From Lepeophtheirus salmonis (lineage: Eukaryota; Arthropoda; Copepoda; Siphonostomatoida; Caligidae): a stretch of 64,000 nucleotides of DNA. Location of the stretch: the NCBI RefSeq assembly GCF_016086655.4, contig NC_052136.2:6014001-6078000 (forward strand). The letters run 5' to 3'. How positions within the stretch are numbered: the stretch's first letter is position 1; every line of letters starts with the position of its first letter. A model generated the notes under the pieces. That model searched no databases and had not been told where the DNA came from. It worked only from the letters and a program-made list of their open reading frames with translations. The position numbers and the translations under genes were made by a program. This document shows positions 57,486 through 64,000 of this stretch, one piece after another.

Positions 57486-58010
57486 ATCAATGATTACGAA
57501 AGCTCAGGCACACACATTTATTTATAGTAATAATAATTTTGTTGAAATCCTATTGTTAATTAATAAATAATATCTTGTTGAAGTTTATAATCCCAATTGT
57601 TCAGGTTTTAATGGACCATTTGGTATCTATATATATATATTAGTGTTAGGTTTCCCAAAGTGATCCCAAAGAAAAAGTCGATCTGGATCGGTCTTTCAAA
57701 AAAGGGGGTACGATTTTTCTATATATTCTATAGATGAAATATTGACGAAGTCATGTGTTTTTCAAAATGGTCAATATCGGCACATAAATATGTAGTTGCA
57801 TAAATCATAATCGTTCAATACATAAAATCCGTATAGTCCTGGAAGAACATTGAAAAAAATCAGTATTCTTTTGAAAACGAAGTAATTGTGGTCTACGTTT
57901 GGGACCGAAATACTGTTCCAAAAAGGCCTTGAAAAAATTATTATAACCTAACAGAAAAAAATAGGTCTTGGACAAAGTCACATCACTAGTAATGATGTTC
58001 GAATTATACC
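57486..58010. repeat. Family D repeat after a short unassigned stretch
   Basis: From 57636: TATTAGTGTTAGGTTTCCC, TCGATCTGGATCGGTCTTTC, GACGAAGTCATGTGTTTTTC, TTGCATAAATCATAATCGTT and CTTGGACAAAGTCACATCAC. 57486-57635 holds nothing recognised. Confidence 0.6.
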
Positions 58011-58174
58011 TAACAAGTAAAAAAAAAAAAGCAAAAAAAAAACGAGTATATGAAATATCCATTAAACAGGTTTTTTAAATAGTTTAAAATGTGTTACTAC
58101 TTGTTGCCAGGAAGTCTGAAAAAATGATTTGAAGGGATTCGATTGCATCATTCATGAGTAATAGTTAGGTATTA

Positions 58175-58379
58175 CAGGGGCGTCCGCGGGAGTATATATA
58201 TATATATATTTGTTTGGGGTTAGTTTTTTTTGGTTGCATTTTTTTTTTTGCAAAAAAATTCAAAAATCCACAGCTATACACAAAAAGTTTCAAATATTAA
58301 ATTTTATAGTAAAGAGAAAAATTCCTTAATTTGGGGATGGCTACAGCCCCTACAGCCAAACTTCCTGCAAACTCTTACA
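58175..58379 (+). mobile_element. Family A element, short copy
   Basis: CAGGGGCGTCCGCGGGAGTA, (TA)n, GGGTTAGTTTTTTTTGG, one or two AT modules with CACAGCTATACAC, GGCTACAGCCCCTACAG and CTTCCTGCAAACTC. About half the length of the reference copy. Confidence 0.8.
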
Positions 58380-58635
58380 TACATTAAACACTCGCCATAC
58401 GAACATATAACTTTGATATGTACATATTTTAGGAATGCAAAGAATTTATTATTTTTGGGGGTTTTTTTTCCTTTCCATCTTCTTTATATAATGTAAATCA
58501 GGGGGATTTTGGTGCCCAACAAATTCTTAATGGATAACTTTTAACCGATTTTTTGGTATTGTGTATAGTCTAAATATACATATATATAGAATTACAATTT
58601 CATTGAGCAATAGAGTGATGGGGAGCAAAACGTTG

Positions 58636-59147
58636 ACTTGAGAGGTTACTTTAGAAATGCTACAATAATTTTATTTATTTTAAGGGCTACTCGTGTATAA
58701 GGACAATCACAAGTTGCCCTTATTGTTCCTCCTGATGGTCCTCGCAGCGACAAAGAAGTCGTGTGTAATGTGATTCATCGATTTGGTGGGGTCCTCCGTG
58801 ATCTTCTTCTACAAGCTGAACGGGAAATCCAGACCCCACTCCTGCTTTCATGAAGATGTACACTCCATCATTATTTATCCTGGCCATATTGAAAACCAGG
58901 CTCCGTAAGCAATTCACACTGCTTATAATCCTCACCCTCTTAACTTCAGCATCTAGGAGATCTGAGATGCCCTGCCTTTTGGCGTTTTACTCACTCATGA
59001 TGATGAAAATACGAAATGAATATTCAAGTTTGTTTATGCACAAAGAATACCTGAACCAGAATGTAAAAAGTGATCAATAAACTTTCCTATATGAATGAGA
59101 AAATTAACATGATTAAACAGTTTACATTTTGTTTCCCAATCCAGTAT
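58636..59147 (-). pseudogene. Tc1-like N-terminal fragment
   Basis: Reverse strand: terminus TATACTGGATTGGGAAAC next to TA, then a start-codon region (about 58999), the sequence KRQGISDLLDAEVKRV (about 58980-58935) and RSLVFNMARINNDGVYIFMK (about 58904-58845), a helix-turn-helix domain. Further frameshifted DNA-binding sequence follows, and it stops after about 510 bp at the same internal point as 35932-36446. No catalytic part. Confidence 0.8.
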
Positions 59148-59349
59148 ACATATTTACTTGGAGCAGAAGCTCATGAAGTTTTTGGAGAAAGGGAAAACTT
59201 TTATTAAATCACATTTTTGGGGGGTTTTGAATGTGTTTAAGATTTAAAAAAAAAAAAAAAGTTTATATTTATTAATAGTTAAGAGTCTCAAAATTATTTA
59301 TGTACTTCATTGGCTGTACCCAATCTATATTGACGGCAATCGTTTACAT

Positions 59350-59710
59350 TTTGACCATGATAAAAAAAAAAAAGCAACAAGAAATCAACATGTACGCCCT
59401 GACAATTTGAAGATTATTTTGGAGGAAAGAGGTTAGCTGTCATTGAAACAGCTACAATTAGCTGTGACAAGGGAGGAAGTTGAAAGGGGTATAAGCATGT
59501 ACATAGAATATAATTACTTCAATGTCAAACCTCAATTTTATTCGGAGTCCAACAAGGACTCAAATCCTCAAAGGTATTTTATGAGTACACATGAATATTA
59601 GAATATTAATGAATACAGTAGAAAAGGAAATTGACTAATCAATAGTTGAGATTACCAATTCCAAAAAAGTAGGGTCAGAAAAAAAATATACACGATTTAC
59701 ACTACTAGTA
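59350..59710 (-). mobile_element. Family B element, reverse
   Basis: AACATGTACGCCCTGACAAT, CTACAATTAGCTGTGACAAG, ATTACTTCAATGTCAAACCT, GAGTCCAACAAGGACTCAAA and the end ATACACGATTTACACTACTA. Confidence 0.75.
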
Positions 59711-59999
59711 ATTTCTACATTTTTAGTTCAAAAAATTTCAATTTGTATCTTAAATAGATATTTAGTCAAAACATTATTAGAAATTAGTAAAAAATAAGAT
59801 TTAAATAGTTTTATTCAGTTTTTCAAATTTCTATCAGCTTTTTGCCAGATGTGCCAGAACCATGGGGGGCAAGGCTCCATTCCCCCTCCACTTTTGCAGA
59901 ACTTGTATGCACTGGAAAGAAAAAGTTTGGAAAAATAAAGATTTATTTGTAAAAAAATCAGTATAATTTTATTTACATCTTAGGCTCATCAAAAAATCC

Positions 60000-60370
60000 T
60001 TCCTTTTCCAAGCATTATTCAAAATGTTCCAGTTACTTGTGGGTCACTTTTCCGGAACTTTTTTGTCTAGTTGTTCCACAATAGCTCTATTGGATTCAAA
60101 TCAGAAGATTGAGCTAGCCATTACATAATAGATAAGATGCGAAAGGCTTCTTTCTTTTCCAGGAAGTTTTTGCAAAGCTCGGATGTATATTTTGGGTATT
60201 AGTCTTGTTGAAAAACAAACTTCCTTCCAATTAATCTCTGTCCAGAAGGAATTGCTTGCTTCTTCAGGATAAAATGATAACCATTCTGAAGGAATTAACT
60301 ACCAATCTCTCATAGACGCCAGAGAGAAACATTTCATTTGTAATTAAGCCGGGCCTAAACAGCTGGATCT
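60000..60370 (-). pseudogene. Tc1-like catalytic fragment
   Basis: Reverse strand, one frame with stops: SGQRLIGRKFVFQQD (about 60245-60200), YPKYTSELCKNFLEKKEAF (60196-60140), then WLAQSSDLNPIELLW (60120-60077). These are the second (QQD-DPKHT) and third (SPDLNPIE) catalytic Asp blocks of Tc1 transposases. At least three in-frame stops; no N terminus seen. A different subfamily from the 36 and 58.6 kb fragments. Confidence 0.8.
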
Positions 60371-60954
60371 TTACAGACAAATAATTTAAAAAATGTTTTA
60401 TGGATCTATTTTTTTCATAATAATTTTCATCGGGTTAAAGGGAAAAATATTAATAAAGTCAGAAACATTTTTGGAAATGACGAAAAAGTATTTTCTTACC
60501 AAACTTTTTCTTGCCAGTGTATTTATCATAAAGATAACATTTATATATCTCATAATTTTTGAGAGAAAACAAATCAATTACCTTCTTTTTAAAATCAAGA
60601 ATTATTCGTTTAAATTTAGTCTTTTCTAAAAAGTTTTACACTTAAAATGAAAAACAAAGTCTTTTATACCTTGTAAAGAAGTTAATTGTCAAATTTTGCA
60701 TATATAAAAAAACAATAAAGTAAAAAAAAAAACAATGGCCGAGCCCCCTCTAAAGAAAAAATCATGTGGATATCCATGATGACTTCACTATTATGCAGGT
60801 AATGTATATTTTGTATGCTCGAATTTTAATTTTTTTATGTTAGAACACATGCAACGAACATATATTTAATGTTTCAGCTATATAAAATGTTTAGCTTGTT
60901 TGTGAGAAGTGTTCCAAAACACTTGAAATGTTGCCATTGGCATACGGAAAAACT
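60371..60954. other. Non-coding, nothing recognised
   Basis: AT-rich. The 78-codon frame at 60393-60629 is hydrophobic/Lys-rich low-complexity sequence. Confidence 0.35.
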
Positions 60955-61490
60955 GTTCTGATTAAAAAAAAAATGTTTGCAAGTGGTACAAACACTTCCA
61001 AGATGGCCTGGAAGATGCCAATGACAAGACTCGGTCTGGACGTCAAAGTACGTCAACAACAGATGAAAACGTTGAAGTAGTGAAGGAAATTGTGTTTGAA
61101 AACCGTCGAATCACTATCAGAGAAGTTGTTGAGGATATTGACATATCGGTTGGCTCGTGCTATAATTTTTTTTCGAACGTTTTGGACATGAGACGAGTGT
61201 CAGCGAAGTTTGTTCCAAAAAACAACACTACAATCATGCCTCAGCCACCATATTCACCGGATTTGACCCCATGTGACTTTTTCTTGTTCCCAAAACTGAA
61301 AAGACCATAAAAGGACGGAGATTGACAACGATTGAGGAGATAAAGACTACATCGCTGGAAGAGCTCAAGGCTATACCGAAAAGTGATTATGAGAAGTGCT
61401 TCGAGGTTTGGAAAAAGCCTTTGCACAATTGTATTGTATCTTCTGAGGGGCATTACCTTGAAGGGAACAACATAAAAATTGATGAATAAA
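60955..61490 (+). pseudogene. Mariner relic with the central catalytic region deleted
   Basis: NVCKWYKHFQDGLEDANDKT (about 60970-61030), GRQSTSTTDENVEVVKEIV, NRRITIREVVEDIDISVGSC (61098-61157) and VLDMRRVSAKFVPK (61178) are the N-terminal DNA-binding half. At about 61220 it jumps to NTTIMPQPPYSPDLTPCDFF, the last catalytic block (Asp-34-Asp type), then after a one-base frameshift TIEEIKTTSLEELKAIPKSD and WKKPLHNCIVSSEGHYLEGN, ending IKIDE and a stop (61486). The first and second Asp blocks (about 130 residues in a full mariner) are absent. Confidence 0.85.
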
Positions 61491-61759
61491 TGAATATTTT
61501 ATGGTAAAAAAATAGAGAGACATCTTACTTTTAGAAGACATCTCATATTTAGTTTTGATTTTGTTTAAATGGGATATGAATCTCTTGGCAAATAAAAGAA
61601 ACTAATTTTGACAAAACAAAACATTGTCTTTCAGGGATACGAGTACATCGAATCATTAGTAAAATATCATATAATTTGCCCACAATTGTAGAAAAAGATT
61701 CTGGCGAAGTAAAAAGTTCTGACCATTTTTTTGATTTATTTAGAGAATAAAATGAAGAA

Positions 61760-62110
61760 AGTGGGGATTATATTATTTAAATGGTTTTAAACGGTTTTCC
61801 GGCTAATCTCCAGTCCCTGGGCAACGGAATAAGTGATCACATGTTGCTCCACCTAGACGATTTCCATTATTTTATTGACATATTCGACGTCCATAGTACC
61901 AGAACGGAATCGTTGGAACCACTGCTTTGCTGTTGCTTACGATACTGTATTGGCTCCATAAACAGAACAATTTTTTTTTAGCCACCTGCTCCACCTTTTC
62001 AAGGTAGAATCGATCGAATTTTCTATTTTGTCACTTCCATTTTGGAATGCTGAACACATAACTGGTTTCACCAAACACAAAACCGTAAAATAACTTTTTT
62101 TAAAGTGTGC
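61760..62110 (-). pseudogene. Mariner N-terminal fragment
   Basis: Reverse strand: VYGANTVS (about 61960-61937), then after a frame change AKQWFQRFRSGTMDVE (about 61925-61880) and VNKIMEIV-VEQHVITYSVA with QGLEISRKTV (61880-61785). This is the mariner helix-turn-helix region. Nothing catalytic is present. Confidence 0.7.
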
Positions 62111-62639
62111 ACTTAACCTCAAAGCATATTGTCAGCTTTTTTCTTTTTTTTTTGATGCAATATATTTATCTTGAGACACTAAAGACATCTAGTGAAAAAC
62201 GCAGAGAACTTTTTACGTAACCTAATATTAATAATTTCAACGATATGACACAAATGTATTCTTTAGGGCTTTACACAAACACAAAAAACAATTTAAGATA
62301 GTTTGGACAAAGTTGGGACACCCTAATATACATTATTTGCAAGCTTTTTATAATATTATTTTTGTCTAACAACATAAATTTCTTGTTGGTAATGATTATT
62401 TAAATGGATAAAAAATATTTTTTTTAATAGACTCCTTCTACAAAGGGGTTTTTGTTTCTGAATATGACAGTGAGTTTTTTTATATATGCATTGGAATGTT
62501 TTTTTTTTTTTTTTCCATATCGAATTCTTCAGAAATAAGGAACATAAAAATTTACTTTGTAATAACAAAAACATAAAAAAGGTAAAAATCCTCTGGAAAA
62601 AAAGTTCCTCTTTTTTTCTGTCATTATAAATATTATATA
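62111..62639. other. Non-coding, nothing recognised
   Basis: AT-rich with T runs. No supported feature. Confidence 0.3.
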
Positions 62640-62842
62640 TAGTAGATTGGTGTTAAGTTATGTGTTCCGAGCCCGAACTTTTTAAAGCAAAAACAAAATG
62701 ATTTTGATAGATAAATCTAGACAGATATTTCCCATCTATGAAACTATGAAAACATGTCGTTTTTTTTGTAGGACCGATCAAGGAAGATTTTTTTGTGCAT
62801 TTTGAATTTTATAACTTGAACCAAATTAGTACGGTCTTCAAG
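62640..62842. repeat. Family D fragment
   Basis: GATTGGTGTTAAGTTATGTG, TCCGAGCCCGAACTTTTTAA and TAGGACCGATCAAGG resemble the left third of family D. Confidence 0.4.
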
Positions 62843-63120
62843 AGCGTGCCCAGAGGTAATGGGCTGTATGGCTTGTAGCCTCTCCTCTAAATTAGGGATT
62901 TTTTCTTTTTACTAGAATTTTTTTTCGTCATAGGGCAAATTATGCAGCAGAACAAGAATGGTAATATTTGATTTTTTTTCTCCATTACATTTAATATTTC
63001 CATTTTTTTTTTCAAAAAATTTAATTTTTAAAACTTTTTTAATTTTCTGTAAATAGCTTTGGATTTTAAATTTTTTCCAAAAAAGTTTATATTTGAAATT
63101 TCATTTGTTCATTTTTTTCT
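62843..63120 (-). mobile_element. Family A element, reverse
   Basis: GAGCGTGCCCAGAGGTAATG, GGCTTGTAGCCTCTCCTCTA and AT modules (AAATAGCTTTGGATTTTAAA). The inner end is lost. Confidence 0.6.
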
Positions 63121-63875
63121 CGAAACAAACGAATTTTATTTTAAAGGACCGATAACTAATATGGGACTAGACTGTACGGAACTGATTTTAACATCGATAT
63201 TAAGGACCAATACAACATTACAAATTAATTTCTTGGAAGTATCAATCTCTCATAACAATTTTAAGATGTCAAGAGACGATTAAATCCATTTACAGTTTCT
63301 TGAAAAAAAAAAAAAAAAACACGGAAAATTGACCAGCTTACGAAATTTGGGCATTTATTTAAAACTCTATGACCTACTTCATTTAGAAGAAGTTCTTAAC
63401 GGAATAATGTATTTTAAAATCAATTTCATTTATTACAATATAATAGGATCTATCTGGCTGAAACTTTAATGGAGATGGAAAGCTGTAAAATGCTACTAAT
63501 TTCACAATTCTTGGCCCCTGGAGTCTGACCCCGATGACACTAGAATGGATGTTCCTTCAGTCATGAAAATATATGGTTACCTTTCTTGATCCAGGAATGC
63601 TTGTATTATACATAAAGAAGATAGTACATTGTATTACACAGACGATGAAGACCTTGTCTAGTGTCACACACAACGTTTTAAAACTGATGATGTATTTTTT
63701 TATTCGGATTCAAAAAGGTTTCGTATCCACACAAAAGATTTCCAACTTTATTTGTACCGGTTAATAGTTTTGACGGATCTAATAGATTGTGATTTGACGA
63801 TTCCAAAAAAAATCCAGAACCCGATTCCGAATCTTTAATATATTAAATTATAGTTAAAAAATACCATTTTGCTAT
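63121..63875. other. Non-coding, nothing recognised
   Basis: AAGGACCGATAACTAATATG near 63144 is a GACCGAT-type word. Short frames unsupported. Confidence 0.3.
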
Positions 63876-63893
63876 CAGAGGCTTCCACCCGAA

Positions 63894-63927
<34 letters not shown>

Positions 63928-64000
63928 TTTTTGGGGGATATTTCAAACACCAATGGTTATTTTCTACAAAAAAAAAAAAAAAAATGGAGAAAAAATTTCA
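63876..64000 (+). mobile_element. Family A element, cut by the window end
   Basis: CAGAGGCTTCCACCCGAATA, (TA)n, a T run of more than 20, GGGGGATATTTCA and the first AT module. Matches the left end of the reference copy at 49624. Confidence 0.6.

Noticed and set aside
61781..61981. 66-codon forward frame
   Set aside because: Antisense to a mariner N-terminal fragment.
1..64000. CRISPR array, tRNA or rRNA genes
   Set aside because: Tandem repeats present lack unique spacers, and no cloverleaf or rRNA-like GC-rich conserved segment was recognised by eye.

Overview
The window looks like a piece of an AT-rich arthropod nuclear genome. It has two convincing protein-coding genes, long stretches without genes, introns of about 50-190 bp, and dense debris from DNA transposons (Tc1/mariner, hAT and piggyBac types). 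The gene families (a furin-type proprotein convertase and an ecdysteroid-type P450) fit an arthropod. A crustacean such as a parasitic copepod (sea louse) is my best guess, but that is inference, not something the sequence proves.

Genes. (1) A complete seven-exon gene on the + strand at 7401-10367 encodes an 811-residue furin-like, membrane-anchored proprotein convertase. Every exon junction is in phase, and the signal peptide, prodomain cleavage site, catalytic triad, P domain, Cys-rich region, membrane segment and acidic tail motif are all visible. (2) A single-exon coding region on the - strand at 42306-43895 encodes a cytochrome P450 of 529 residues that most resembles CYP314A1 (shade, the ecdysone 20-hydroxylase). 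The longest open frame starts ten codons further upstream, but those codons are a splice-acceptor tract, so the start was moved. Two weak candidate terminal exons (301-393 and 3999-4157, both +) may belong to genes that I cannot otherwise trace.

Layout. 1-7.4 kb: possible terminal exons, dispersed repeats, upstream region of the convertase. 7.4-10.4 kb: the convertase. 10.4-41.1 kb: no gene recognised; miniature transposons, a broken hAT transposase, Tc1 and mariner relics, tandem repeats and a pair of long inverted repeats. 41.1-45.4 kb: the P450 and its flanks, bordered on both sides by clusters of one degenerate repeat. 45.4-64 kb: repeats, an eight-unit tandem array of about 140 bp, and a graveyard of Tc1/mariner fragments at 57-62 kb.

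The most notable content is the set of non-autonomous element families. Family A (about 19 copies or fragments) has termini like CAGGGGCGTCCGCAGG around AT-rich modules. Family B (about 12) has termini like CAGTGATGAAAATC. Family C (3 copies) has 24-bp terminal inverted repeats and 8-bp target duplications visible at all three copies. Family D is a roughly 400-bp repeat with GACCGA-type motifs. Families B and C show hAT-type 8-bp target duplications. No CRISPR, rRNA or tRNA gene was recognised, and I found no new multi-gene system; the two genes are not obviously functionally linked, although both belong to endocrine/secretory biology.
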